From: Hortaea werneckii
Lineage: Eukaryota > Ascomycota > Dothideomycetes > Mycosphaerellales > Teratosphaeriaceae
Direction: 5' to 3'
DNA length: 64,000 nucleotides
Assembly: GCA_037044905.1 (NCBI GenBank)
Contig: JBAOKB010000023.1
Location: 37,646-101,645, forward strand
Part shown: positions 53,633 to 64,000 of the stretch, piece after piece
Layout: the number at the start of each line of letters is the position of its first letter
Numbering within the stretch: position 1 is the stretch's first letter
The notes under the pieces: generated by a model
Databases searched by the model: none
What the model saw: only the letters and a program-made list of their open reading frames with translations
What the model was told of the DNA's origin: nothing
Position numbers and translations under genes: made by a program

Positions 53633-54157
53633 CTTCACCTGTCGAGTTCTCGGAGTGGACGCCAGACGCCGCCCCGAAAAAGACCAGCGGTGTGCGAGGA
53701 AAGAGAAGAGAGCATACCTACCTTGGGAGAAATTCAGACGAGAGTCTTGAGCTCAGCCGTACTATTGGAATGGTTTAGTCTTATGCAGCCTTGCGAGTGC
53801 TAGCTGAAGGATGGGCGCGACGAGGTGGGGGTCCTCGGGGCCGTAAGCCTCTTGTCGGGCATCTGTCTCAGTGACTAAAGTTGGAGCAGCCGCTTGCCAA
53901 GAATCTCCCGTTCAATTGGCTTGGTCGCGGCGGAGGCTAACGGCTGCACCCTCCTCTATGCTTCCCTAGCCAGCCGGAGGGACAACCGTTAGGAGCCCCT
54001 ACATTCGTGTGTCGAACCCAAGGACGAGTGATCGTTGGCCTCAATGGTCACATCTCCAACAGTCCATATCTTGTCAATGATTTAAAGCCTCTTCGGTTGA
54101 GGAGACCGTTGTCCTGGAGCTTTGTGGTACCGACAGGGCGTATTAGTCGCGCCCATA
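53633..54157. other. Divergent promoter region
   Basis: This is the gap between the annexin and AP-2 sigma genes. No gene, RNA or repeat is recognised. Confidence 0.5.
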
Positions 54158-54714
54158 ATGGTCCTCTCTTTCATCCTCATTCAGAATCGCCAGTCCGTAA
54201 AAGACCCCCGAATATCCCGTTTTGTGTTGCTGACGATCACTTTCCAGAGGCAAAACCCGCTTGGCCAAGTGGTACAGCCCATACAACGACGACGAAAAGA
54301 TCAAGCTGAAAGGCGAAGTCCACCGCCTCGTCGCCCCCCGCGATCAAAAACACCAGTCCAACTTCGTCGAGTTCCGCGGCAGCAGCAAGGTCGTCTACCG
54401 TCGCTACGCCGGACTCTTCTTCTGCGCCTGTGTCGATGCCAACGACAACGAGCTGGCCTATCTGGAAGCCATCCACTTCTTCGTAGAAGTGCTGGATCAG
54501 TTCTTCGGCAACGTATGCGAGCTGGATCTCGTCTTCAACTTCTACAAGGTTTGCCACTCCTTTCTGCATGTCGGGGGTTCCGTTAACTTTCGTCACTGAC
54601 TTGTAAAATTAGGTCTACGCCATCTTAGACGAGGTTTTCTTGGCTGGGGAGATTCAAGAGACTTCGAAACAAGTAGTGCTCACCAGACTGGAGCATCTAG
54701 ATAAGCTGGAGTAA
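54158..54714 (+). CDS. aps2: AP-2 complex sigma subunit
   Basis: Exons 54158..54192, 54248..54548 and 54613..54714 encode 145 residues, near the usual 142. The protein begins MVLSFILIQNRQGKTRLAKW and continues YSPYNDDEKIKLKGEVHRLV. It has the longin-type sigma core (FVEFRGSSKVVYRRYAGLFF) and ELDLVFNFYKVYAILDEVF. NVCELDLVFNFYKVY and FLAGEIQETSKQVVL are typical of AP-2 rather than AP-1 sigma. The subunit is part of the clathrin adaptor that selects cargo (acidic dileucine signals) at the plasma membrane. The first intron has an unusual donor (GTCCGT), but only this splice (CA / A-GGC) restores the invariant QGKTRL. Confidence 0.95.
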
Positions 54715-55218
54715 ATCCTCGACCGGTGTCCACATGAAGATACTCTCATCTTCATAAGCGCTTTCCATCCTCACATGATGCGCTCTAGTATTGTATGCGT
54801 CTCCTTATGGGACCAAAGATACCGGAGCGATACATGGGCGATCCGCTTACCACTTTCTTCAACACTACCATCCTTTGCTCAAAGCATGGACGTGCACTAG
54901 AGGCTGTGGCTTTGCATACCAGTTCATCAATCAGGGCGTAACGCAGGAGATACAACAAGGCCATGGCCTCCATTGCACGCAAAGCATCCGCTGCTGATAA
55001 CTTTTGTGGTGGAAAGAAGGGGACGAACAGGACGAAGCAATGATGCAAACCTAAGTAGCTTACAAGCTACATCTCACGGGGACGAGCTCGCGCTCAAATT
55101 CATGCAAAAGGGTATCACCTAGCCGGCCCAAATGCACATAATGTTACAAACAATGGAAAGCCTCATCCCAATCCAGAGTACGCGCTTTTCGCGGCGGACT
55201 TTTTGAGACCCCAGAAAC
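54715..55218. other. Intergenic region between convergent genes
   Basis: This is 3' sequence of AP-2 sigma and NMA111. Small frames have no recognisable content. Confidence 0.5.
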
Positions 55219-58200
55219 TCAACCCTCCATAGCCTCATCTCCATCTAACGCGCCGTCATCCGCCTCCGGCATGAGCTCGCCCTCTCCACGCCTGACCTGG
55301 CCATCTTCGTACATCCTTCTCTTCCACCCTTCCCTGACAGAGCCGTCCTTCACGAACTCCACGGTAGGGAAGTAATGCTCGTTCTTCTTCATGGTCGCGA
55401 CCTAGATATCAGAAGTTAGATTTGTGCCCGGCTGCCATCTTTCTTAAGTTTACGCTAGACTTACCCAGGGGACGTTGTCAAAGGTCATCACCTTCAAGCG
55501 GAAGTACGTATTATCCGGGATCTTATTCGTCTCGCGCACGAAGGATTCCAGATCGGGTGTCGGCACGGCATTGACCGCCATGATGAAGTTCGTCGGCGCC
55601 AGACCGTACATGTACGCCGGGCTACCTCGCAAGCGCGCCGAGACGTAGATGTCGCTGTGGACCTTCGAGATCTGCTGGCGGACCGCATGATGCGGGCGGT
55701 GGAGGACGGCACCGCAGAAGACGACTACACGGTCCGTCTCAAGCTCACTGGTTGGCACCGTCGGGACCTGCAAGCTCATCTGTTGCTGCTTGCGCACGAT
55801 GACGGCCTCAAGTACAGGGTTGGAGTACATCAAGTCCATGTCACTGACCCGCGTGATTAATTTCCCGTTGAGCGTGAGGATGATGTCTCCCTCTGTCAGG
55901 CCACTGACGTGGCCAGCGTCAACCTTGCGCACCATGAACAGCTGATGCCTCTCCGGGTCCTCGTGCTCGACGCGCTCAAGCCAGTCTTCACTGACGCCCA
56001 TGATGCGGCACTGCGACATTTGCACCGTCTGTGTCTCGAGGTTCAAGATCCTCAAGTTGGGCTTCCCGCCTGACTTGACTTCATCTAGCACAGGCAGGAG
56101 AGCTGGAACACCGAAGCCCAGGTGATACTCAATGTCCTTACCACTGTGTGCTGATCGCTCGCCGAGATATGTCATCCAGAGCGCCTGCACTGTACCATCT
56201 TCACGGACAAGGACACCGCTACCGCATTGTCCGCTCAGCGACGTGTCGACAGTGATGGCATCCAAATTGACGGCTCGGTATCGAGGAGTGCTGACACTAG
56301 CGGGGATTGCTACAGTGGTAATGTCAGTGACAGCAGTCTTGGCCACGACCGGTCTGAGATTCTGGTTGAAGCCGAAGAAAATGGTCTCCTCGCCCTGCTT
56401 AATGGGGTCCTTAGCAAGCTTGGCGGTCTGGACGGGCGCCTTCACAAGGCTCGGATCGTACTTGATGATGGCGTAGTTCTGCAGCGGATGCATGAAGACT
56501 ACCTTGCCATCCACAATGATGGAATCGGCAATGGTGACGGAAATGTCACACATGTCGTATGGCACGATAGCCCTACTGACTACCACCAAGCCTTTCTCTG
56601 CGTCAATGACCAAGCCAAAGCCAATCTTGCGAGCCTTGGGAAACCCATCCAGCTTCAACGGCATACTAGCGCTGATGCGCACGAAGCTTCGCACAACGTC
56701 GACGGCATGCGGATGTCTAGCACCTGACATAGAAATGAAATTGGCCTTCTTCGGCTCTGGCTCCTGAGGCGGCACAGGTTCGGCAAGGTCCTTGAAGTCC
56801 CATAGCCCCGTCTCGTCATTGCGAATCGCGAGGCGCATGTGCTTGTGCCAGTGGCGATCGACGAGCATTATGGACGTGTTGAGGGTATGCATGTCTCTGA
56901 GGTGCTTGTACGTCACAACAACTCTGCTGCGATCTGGCACACCTTTCATAACCTCAATGAAAGTGTCCAGGTCTGGTGTCGGCTTATGGTCAACCGTCTG
57001 CACCAACCAGCCATTCTCGGTGCCTTCGAAACGGAACGAGCCAGAGGCCTCGCAGCAATAGACGCCATTGCCTTCCAGAGCGACAGCGAAAAGACGTGCT
57101 TGCTGGTACGAAAGATTGTGGAACGCTGCACCTGCTACAGATACGAAGCGGTCGGGCGTGATGGCATGAAGATCACCGACATCAAGTTCCACCTCAATGT
57201 CCTCATCACCTCGCTGCACTAACAGGTTGACTTTACCACCAACACTGCTGTCCAGCACATCGTCCAGCTTTGCGAACTGGGTCAGTAGCTCACCATTGAC
57301 TTTGACGAGCACGTCACCCTCTTCCAGCTTTTCGTGCGCTGGACCTTTGGGCAGCACAACCTCAGCCACAAGCATGCCAGTCTCTTTAGGGAACTTCTTC
57401 CGCACTTCGCCTTCCCACTCAGGACTCAGACCAAGTCTTCGACATTCATCGAAAGCTTTGATCAACCACTGCGTCTGAATTGTGCCCCTAGGCACGTCCG
57501 TTCCTTCCCTGATGCGCTGCAGCGCTCGAAGTGGACGATCAAGCGGCAAGAAGTAGTCTGTTGCTGCACCATCTGCGCGGCCACCCGCTTGCAGTGCGAC
57601 TGCGTAACCATCGATGTTGACAACTGGCGAGCCGGAAGAACCTCCCGATGCCGCAGCCGCGGCTTGTATGTAGTTGGTGTTGAAGTCGCTGTAGCCCTCG
57701 CCGTACTCTGGTGCATTGCGGTCTAACCTCGATATCACACCTTGCAAGATCGATAGCTTCTCTCCGGCATCGTTACCAACGACCCGAATCTCCGTCCCTA
57801 CCCTCGCAGCATCCGGTCTCAACTCCAACTCATCGAGCTTCAGATATCTGATCTTCGTCGGGTCAAATCGGAGAATACCGAAGTCATGCACAGGATCTCG
57901 GTAGACTGGGTATACGTCCGTCTCTTCATGGTTGTCAAAGATGCAATAGCCCCAGAAAGGCCCAGAGCCGACCACGTGCCTGTTTGTCAGGATGTAGCCG
58001 CGCTTTGCGTCCACCACGAAACCAGTGGCCTCAGATGCAATGGCCGGGTCGGTATCGAAGGCGCATGTCTGGCAGAAGTGAATGCTGACCACATTCCGCA
58101 CCACCTTCTCGATAGTAGCCTGCCACTCGGCCGACTCGGCTGATGCTGCGGTATGGGGCAGCTCGGCCTCTTCTTCTATAACTTCCTGCGGGGTTCCTTG

Positions 58201-58353
58201 CCCGTTTGGGGTCTCGGCGGCAGATATTGATACCCCGTTGGCATATGGTTTATGATCGTTCATGTCTTCTCGCGAGTGGGACGGGCGTCTCTTCGGGGGT
58301 CTATCAGACGAAGCGGAGGGAGGTTGTTTGCGCTTAGCGGTTGGATGATCCAT
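55219..58353 (-). CDS. nma111: NMA111 / HtrA-like nuclear serine protease
   Basis: Minus-strand exons 58353..55465 and 55401..55219 (63-base intron) encode 1023 residues. A basic cluster (KRKQPPSASSDRPPKRRPSH, 8-26) looks like a nuclear signal. The trypsin-like domain has the triad His126 (TNRHVVG), Asp157 (VHDFGIL) and Ser240 (GGSSGSPV). PDZ-type repeats follow, with KGPAHEKLEEGDVLVKVNGELL and SGLTEGDIILTLNGKLI. A second, inactive protease-like half is present (VDTSLSGQCGSGVLV lacks the complete G-x-S-G-x-P). The C-terminus in exon 2, VATMKKNEHYFPTVEFVKDGS, is diagnostic. Yeast Nma111 is a nuclear HtrA protein that promotes apoptosis-like death and lipid balance. An ATG 68 codons upstream is in frame (see findings). 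I annotate the shorter start, whose N-terminus holds the nuclear signal. Confidence 0.95.
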
Positions 58354-59058
58354 GGTGAAGGTTCGGATTGGGATGAACGATGCGATACGCCTTGTCAAGC
58401 TTGAGTACAGTAGTCGTTTACAGTGGTCCCTCTCTAAGGATTGCGCGAAAGCTGCGCGAGTCCTCGTATGTAGCTGTTTGTCTGCACGAAGAAAGGCTGA
58501 ATATGTGTGACAAGGCTGTGCAGCTGTCCTTAAGCCCCGTGTAACCCCAGCGAGCATCCAGAGCAGCCCTCTACCCAGACTAGATGCAGAGGAAGAAGTA
58601 GCCTAACTACTGCCGCATCAAAGATTTGACTATCGACGTGAAATCACGAGGCTGATGATTAATGACACCCTGATGTTTCGCACGCGATTCAATGCATAAG
58701 CTTTGCGGCCGGGAGTAGCCGTATGCGCTGCCGCCAGTCTGTCGGGTGGCGCTTCCAAACCAACCTCACTTCACAAACACAGCGGCAGCATAACATCGAT
58801 TGAAATGATGAGAGAGATACTGGCAGCGGCATCATTGCCGTCCCCGCTCACAGTTCTTTACGTTCGCATTTGATCAAGATCATAACATCGCCCAATTCGC
58901 AGTCCGTCTTCCCGAGATGCCTTCTACACTCGCCAAAGTACAAACGAGCAAGAAGCGTAAGACATACCAGCAACGAGTGCGATGTACCGTGCAGACCTGC
59001 CAATACGCCATTTCCCCTTTCAAGACCGTGGCCTGCCGGCGCATCGCTGGACATGTAC
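58354..59058. other. Intergenic region upstream of NMA111
   Basis: The NMA111 frame is open back to an ATG at 58557. Beyond that no gene is recognised, and the rest is the 3' flank of the SANT-like gene. Confidence 0.5.
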
Positions 59059-59565
59059 TCAAGCTTCCGTTGGCTCAGTTTTGAACATCTCCTCGTCGGA
59101 TTCTTCCTTGCGATCCTTCGTAGCCTTCTTGCCACCCTTCTTGGTCGGCTTCGCCTTCTTCTTCGCAGTTTGCTCGCCATCGTCGGCGTCGGCCGCCGCA
59201 CCTCTCTTGCCCTGCGCAGTTCATGTGTTAGCCAAGAGATTGAATGGTAGAACGGCAGCTCCTCCTTGCTTACCTTCGCCTTTGGTGCAGTTTCAGTGCT
59301 CTCGCCGTTGCCACCAGCCTCGCGGGCTTTCTTGATCTTCGCTTTCTCCTTGTCGATCATGTTCTGGACCGACTTCCTGTTACGGCCTTCGGGCAGCTGG
59401 ATTGAATCCCATGGGATACCGCCGGCCTTCTCAATGATCTGGAAGAGAATCGAGAGCTGACATTGCATTAGTAGGACTCGTAAACAGGCGTGCTCGTATG
59501 TTTGAAAGGAGCGCGGTACTCACCTTTTCCGCGTCGGTCCATGACTTGACTTTTGACTCTGCCAT
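59059..59565 (-). CDS. Small nuclear SANT/Myb-like protein with basic tail
   Basis: Minus-strand exons 59565..59524, 59456..59274 and 59211..59059 encode 125 residues. The N-terminal 55 residues look like a SANT/Myb-type three-helix domain: SWTDAEKLSILFQIIEKAGG is helix 1-2 with the first Trp, then IPWDSIQLPEGRNRKSVQNM, a second Trp and the R-x-x-x-S/A-x-x-x turn of helix 3. The rest alternates basic and acidic blocks (AKKKAKPTKKGGKKATKD, then ESDEEMFKTEPTEA), a typical nuclear tail. Introns are 67 and 62 bases, in phase 0. Many filamentous fungi have such short Myb-like proteins of unknown target. DNA binding is likely but not proven by sequence. Confidence 0.8.
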
Positions 59566-59964
59566 CGTGATTGGGAAAGTTGTCCCTGGTCTGGGTGCTT
59601 TGGTGGGGTTAAGGATAAGGACCAGTGCAACTGAGGAAGTTGAAGGAGGATGGACGGAGATGAAGGTAAGCGGAATTGAGGAAAAGGATTGCGAGGCGAA
59701 GAGAGAGTGAAAGAAGCCGTCGAGTCCTTCACTTTGCCGGGCGGCACAAGCTCACTCCAGGCAACCACGAACGGAGCTAACTTCTTCGGACAACTGCATT
59801 TGCACATGACAATACCAGAATCTGTCCCGTCTGCATCTTTACTTTGAACTCAGTTGCCGCTCAGTCGACTTTCAAAAGTCACATATGCAAAACACATGTT
59901 CATCGTTTACTTCGCGCGCTATCACTAGTTTACGAAGAAGCTCTGCTCTTTCTTTTCCCTCACG
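59566..59964. other. Divergent promoter region
   Basis: This lies between the SANT-like gene and the next plus-strand gene. No features were recognised. The last 80 bases are pyrimidine-rich. Confidence 0.5.
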
Positions 59965-61281
59965 ATGGATTTTGAACGCTTCGTCAAAAACAAGTTGATC
60001 CCACTCGTCCCTATTCACTCGTCGCCAGCCGCGGAAGAAATCGACACCGTTCGCTCGCCAACCACGATGGCATTGCGGCAGAATCACAAACGGCCAACCA
60101 ACTCTTCGACGCCAAACCATACACCATCCAAGCGCACATGCTCGACACTTGGCTTTGATTCGAGCATAAAACCGATCCGCCGTACAGCTTCTGGTGTAGT
60201 GATTCCGCTCACGCAAGGAATCACGCTCGCTGACGACGTGGACGAGTTCGAGGACGCTCTTGAGCAGCAGGTCGACCTCGCTGACGATCCTGAAGGTCAG
60301 GGGATGGAAGATGGAATGCCAGAGGGAAGCACGTCTGGTGTGAACGGTGTCCATCAGTATCATGTAGAAGAGGATGCCGATGACCTCTTCACGACCACGT
60401 TCGGTGTTCGCGAGAATGGACATGCTAGCGACGATGACGGCGACGATGACGGATTCGACGATACCAAGGACCAACCTAAGACCAACCGGCTAAAAACTAC
60501 CGCCAACAACGACCACGAAGACGGCTGCAACCACAGCCGCGGAGTCTCGACCCCACCTGAGTCTCCAACAACCAAAGGCAAGAGAGCCACGGCTTCTCCA
60601 TCAAATGCTTCCAAAGGGGCCAAGAGCAAGCCCTCCCAACTCGCAGCCAAAACCCTCCCCTCCCTTCCTATCATCGAGAAAGAGCCACGGCCCGACAAAG
60701 ACGAGTGGCGCCCGCGCAAACTGCACCGAAAACTCCACGAGCGTGCGAAAGCCTGCAAACCGCAGCTCAAGCTGGCCGAGCACCGGTACCTGATCGCGGT
60801 CGCGAGTCCCGAGCGCGACGCGGCCAAGTGTAAGGATGAGAAGCACTTTGTGTGGATGAAGGGGAACCGGATGACGACGGTGGGAACGGTGTGGCATGAA
60901 TATCGGACGGCGGCGCTGGTAAGATTTTCTCCTCCTCTTCCTCTTCCTCTTCCTCTCCACCTACCTCCCCATAGCGCTCCAACCTCAGATGTTGAAGAGA
61001 AACCCCCCAAAACAAAAAAGCCACCAAAAAAAGGAGTGTAAAAGACAGGATTTGTAAGACGAAGACTTAACCCACGCCTCCACTCTCCACAGATCGAAAA
61101 CTTCGTCCTCCTCCTCGGCAACGTCGAACAAGTCGAATTCGCCGACCAAGTCCAAAACCTCGACTACTTCAACGACAAACTCGTCATTTTCCGCGCCGTC
61201 GATCCCCGTCATCCCGAGGCCAAGGGGAGGCGGATCGACGAGGGCATCGTTCCAGAGGGGGAAGTCATCGAGCTTGAATAA
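59965..61281 (+). CDS. Uncharacterised protein with conserved C-terminal segment
   Basis: Exons 59965..60918 and 61093..61281, with a long (174-base) pyrimidine-rich intron, encode 380 residues. I do not recognise the family. Residues 1-230 are low-complexity: SKRTCSTLGFDSSIKPIRRT is basic, followed by acidic runs (DDDGDDDGFDD, about 155-165). From about 238 the sequence looks folded: KDEWRPRKLHRKLHERAKAC, then LAEHRYLIAVASPERDAAK and HFVWMKGNRMTTVGTVWHEY. Exon 2 continues with IENFVLLLGNVEQVEFADQV, then FNDKLVIFRAVDPRHPEAKG. The acidic N-half and basic core are common in nuclear proteins. The frame is joined in phase 0 at the last CTG codon before GTAAGA. Confidence 0.65.
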
Positions 61282-61633
61282 TAAAAAGACGGAACCGGGA
61301 GGGGGAGGGAAGGGGAAGGGAAGTGCGGGATGGACGGTCAGCGGGGAGTGGTAAAGTTGGAAGGGCGAAGGGGGGTTTGCAAAAAAGAAAAGAAAAGAGG
61401 CAAGACAACAGCCCTTGGGAAAGACCACCAATCTTGAGCATATATCTTTCTCTTCTTCCCCCTCTTTTTTCCCCTCCTTCTTCCTCTGGTAGCGAGCTAG
61501 AATAGGGTACAGTGCAGCCAGGGCCGATCGATACCAATCTTTCCTTTTCAATTTTTCTTTTCTTTTTTCTCTTCGTTTCTATCCAAGCCCTTTCCCCCTC
61601 ACAAAAAAAAAATAATAAATAAAAATATGCCTT

Positions 61634-61675
61634 TTATTCCTTCTTATTCCTTCTTATTGTTTTTTTTTTTTTTTT
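61634..61675. repeat. TTATTCCTTC direct repeat ending in a T16 run
   Basis: Two and a half tandem copies of TTATTCCTTC are followed by an uninterrupted run of sixteen T at 61660-61675. The tract lies in the joint 3' flank of two convergent genes. Confidence 0.85.
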
Positions 61676-61904
61676 GTTCTTCTTCCTTTTGCTCGTTCAA
61701 ATCAGAGGCGTCTCCGACCGCCCCGTGTCTTTCCCTCTCCCTTCACCGTCTTCCAAGAACAAGGGAAGGAATCGCCATTTGAACCAAACCGTCGTTCTTA
61801 GAATTGAAATGATAAGAACAGACCAAATTTTTACAAAACAGGAAAGATCAGGACTACTGCGCCCTGGCAAAACGACGTGAAGCGGCCAACGCGCGCAGTT
61901 TGCA

Positions 61905-61960
61905 CAAAAAAAAAAAAGAAAAAAAAAACGGAAAGAAAAAGAAAAAGGAGGAAGGAAGAG
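61905..61960. repeat. A-rich homopolymer tract
   Basis: Two A runs broken by single G residues are followed by GAAAAAG-type repeats. This is simple sequence in the 3' flank of the UGM gene and is not coding. Confidence 0.85.
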
Positions 61961-62191
61961 GGGGCGAGGATTTCAATCGACGCAAAGCGGACGAACAAAC
62001 AACTCCTCTTTCATTGGGGAAGAAAAATCTATATGTACTGGTTTGCATGCATGCACCACGCCCGTTCCCACTCCTCTCTTCCCCATCTCTCATCTCGCAG
62101 CAGCTATGGCAAGGCCCCAACCAGGAAAATCCCACAGTTCTAAACCATCCCTTCAACCACCAGCCTTGCCTTTTCGTAAGCCACTTGCTTC

Positions 62192-64000
62192 TTAAGACTT
62201 CGGCCTCAAAGGCTTATCCTCACTCCGAATCCCCTTCAAGCTCTTAAAAAACTGCGCGCCATCGACGAGCCTCCTCTCGCTATTCACGCGCGTGTTGACG
62301 AAATCCGGGTAATTGAGGGTCAGCTCGGCGGCGCCGTTGATGACGTGGTCGGCGGCCTCGACCCCCAGCATGAACGAGTGGTCCTGGTTGCCGACCTCGT
62401 AGCGCCAGGAGCCGAAGCGGCCGCGGGACAGGATGTCCTGGTCGTAGAGGCGGGGGAGGAGTTGCTTGAGGACGCCTTCGCGCTCGAGGGAGGGGGTTGG
62501 GTAGCCGTGGTCGAAGCGGCGGTGGTAGGTCGAGACGATCTCGTCGCCGGGTTGCAGCATCTCGGTGTGGACGAGGCCTTGGATGCTGTCCTGCAGCAGC
62601 TTCTCGTTGTCGACGGGCTTCATGCTGGATTCGGAGACTTCGAGCATGATGCTCCAGTAAGGGCCTTCTTTCTCCTCGGCGCTGCTGGGCTTGCTGCCGT
62701 CGGCGAGTTGCATCGTCTTTAGCTTCTTGTCGGCTTGGGGCTGGTTGTTGGGGGAGTAGTTGGAGAAGATGGTGGCGCGGTAGAAGGGGCAGTTGTCTTC
62801 GGGGAAGTATAGCCAGCACTTGTCACCGATGCGTTCGGGGCGAGAGCCACGGATACCGACGCCGATGACGTGGGTGGTGCTGTAGAAGAGACCCTTGGTC
62901 ATCTCCTTGAGCTCGTCGTTACGCATGGCCTCGCACAGGCTGTCTACGGCCATGGTGCTGATCAACTTCTGGTAGTTGACGGTGGTGCCGTCACCCAGGA
63001 GGACACGCTTGTTGTCGGCGTCAACTGCCTGGACGCGACCATGGTCACCGAAGCGACACTTCTCCTTCGGCAGAGTCTTGGCGACGTTAATCCAGATGTT
63101 GCCCGTGCCACCCTCGGCGGGGAAGCGGAAGGTCGCGTTAGGTCCCCAGTTGCCGGCGGCCTTGTTCAGGACGACGTTCTTGGTCACGAGCTTGAGGTTG
63201 GGTGCTGCGACACGCTCACCCAGCCATTGGCATTGCATCTGTACGTATCCTGTTAGCCACCACTATCCCAATCATGTCGCACCAATTTCACACGCACCTT
63301 CGTTGTTGGCACTGCCCAAACCTTGTAGTTGTACGGCCGCATGAACTGGTTTGCGATACCCTCACCCACGTTCCTCATGATCCACTCGTCAAAGTCCTTG
63401 GGCTTGGTGTTTGCAACTCTTGCCTCCATCGCAGCGTCAATCATGCCCTCCAAAGCCTCGACCTGGTCCTCCTTGGGCAACATGGAGATGTTGTTCTGGA
63501 AGGGGTAGGGGACCCATTGTCCCTTGTAGCGGACATAGGAGATACGCTGGTGCTGATACCAGTCGGACTCGTTAGGGAGGGCCTCGTCGATGCAGTCGTC
63601 GAAGTACTTGTAGTGGGAGAAGATGACGTGGCCGCCGACGTCGTAGAGCTGTCAAGGGGAGAAGGGTCAGGAGTGTGCTGCATGGGTGTGGGGAGGATGG
63701 TGAGGACTTACGAAACCCTCAGGGGTGATGTCGGTCGAGGCAAGACCGCCTGGAATGTCGCTGCTGTCGACAATCATCCATGACGGGTCGTTCTGTTGTT
63801 GGAAGCATTAGCAGTGGTCGTTGGGTGTCTGCGGGGATGGAGAATGGATCACATACAATCTGATGCAGACGCTTTGCCGCTCCTAGACCGGTAGGACCGG
63901 CACCAATGACCAAGACGTCAACATCGCTAGCGAAGGTGTCAGCCTGGACTGTACAGTATGCGGAGTCTGAGGTACCTCGTTCGCACTTACACCTCCTGTC
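62192..64000 (-). CDS. ugmA: UDP-galactopyranose mutase, start beyond right edge
   Basis: Visible minus-strand exons are 63943..63857 (an acceptor at 63926 is an alternative), 63792..63712, 63648..63298 and 63238..62192. A GTAAGT donor at 63990 implies an upstream exon that leaves the window. The FAD-binding start is VDVLVIGAGPTGLGAAKRLH, followed by NDPSWMIVDSSDIPGGLAST and the flavin-proximal LYDVGGHVIFSHYKYFDDC. The body has QWVPYPFQNNISMLPKED and RPYNYKVWAVPTTK, then WLGERVAAPNL. The C-terminal half has RFGSWRYEVGNQDHSFMLGV, which holds the conserved active-site arginine region. The enzyme converts UDP-galactopyranose to UDP-galactofuranose, the donor for galactofuranose in fungal galactomannan. 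The enzyme is absent from animals and baker's yeast. About 566 residues are visible; the first few are missing. Confidence 0.95.

Larger units (their letters stand above)
61282..62191. other. Intergenic region with long homopolymer tracts
   Basis: About 0.9 kb lies between convergent genes. It contains a T16 run, A-rich tracts near 61903-61955 and a TTATTCCTTC repeat near 61635. Frames here read as Lys/Arg or Phe/Ser low complexity. No gene is recognised. Confidence 0.5.

Noticed and set aside
60360..61121. A 253-codon antisense frame over the 59965 gene
   Set aside because: The sense exons splice in phase and have protein-like composition; the antisense product is Ser/Arg/Gly-rich noise.
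62280..62819. Arg/Pro-rich frame within the UGM gene, and an antisense frame at 63202-63783
   Set aside because: UGM itself is unmistakable on the minus strand; these are shadows of it.
1..64000. A secondary-metabolite or CRISPR-type cluster
   Set aside because: No polyketide or peptide synthase, terpene cyclase, P450 group or spaced repeat array was seen; two MFS transporters and a lipase alone do not make a cluster.

Overview
This is a 64 kb piece of a filamentous ascomycete (Pezizomycotina) nuclear genome. The evidence is split genes with short introns (about 45-65 bases, GTAAGT-like donors), compact spacing on both strands, and fungus-typical families: ATP sulfurylase with a C-terminal APS-kinase-like domain, a fused siroheme synthase, UDP-galactopyranose mutase, a fungal annexin and a SUR7-type eisosome protein. 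The style fits a dothideomycete, but that is inference; no marker in the window fixes the genus. I see no prokaryotic, viral, plasmid or CRISPR sequence, and no intact transposon.

Layout. 0-13 kb: the start of a GFA/CENP-V family gene leaving the left edge, a secreted lipocalin-like protein, GPI2 (GPI-anchor synthesis), PDCD5, PAPS reductase and ATP sulfurylase in tandem, a SET-domain methyltransferase, and LRP1/C1D (exosome cofactor). 13-24 kb: Rac GTPase, a twin-CX9C mitochondrial protein, an Arb2-domain protein, mitochondrial ribosomal protein uS14m, an acidic conserved protein, and an MFS drug transporter. 24.1-28.6 kb: a gene-poor island with a degenerate intron-containing tRNA-Pro(AGG) relic and a possible decayed gene. 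28.6-45.5 kb: SUR7-like protein, Rogdi/RAV2, siroheme synthase (MET1 type), a large protein with a fungal N-terminal signalling-type domain, Sec61 gamma, a DCAF11-like WD40 protein, a secreted class 3 lipase, and a DAL5/TNA1-type MFS transporter. 46-64 kb: a coiled-coil protein of unknown function, a long-tailed annexin, AP-2 sigma, the HtrA-like protease NMA111, a small SANT-like nuclear protein, an uncharacterised protein, and UDP-galactopyranose mutase leaving the right edge.

How the genes fit together. Three steps linked to sulfate assimilation lie in one window: ATP sulfurylase (sulfate to APS), PAPS reductase (PAPS to sulfite) and siroheme synthase (cofactor of sulfite reductase). The first two are tandem neighbours with a near-consensus CYS3/MetR half-palindrome between them. 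Membrane, trafficking and cell-surface functions are also frequent (GPI2, SUR7, Sec61 gamma, AP-2 sigma, Rac, annexin, Rogdi, UGM). Otherwise this looks like ordinary core genome, and I found no clear new multi-gene system. The most open questions are the gene-poor island with its tRNA relic, the large signalling-domain protein at 33.9-37.5 kb, a reading-phase conflict in the WD40 gene, and a possible second, mitochondrial-type N-terminus on NMA111.

Exon boundaries were assigned by eye from splice consensus, reading phase and family sequence knowledge. CDS coordinates span start to stop including introns; exons are listed in each entry.
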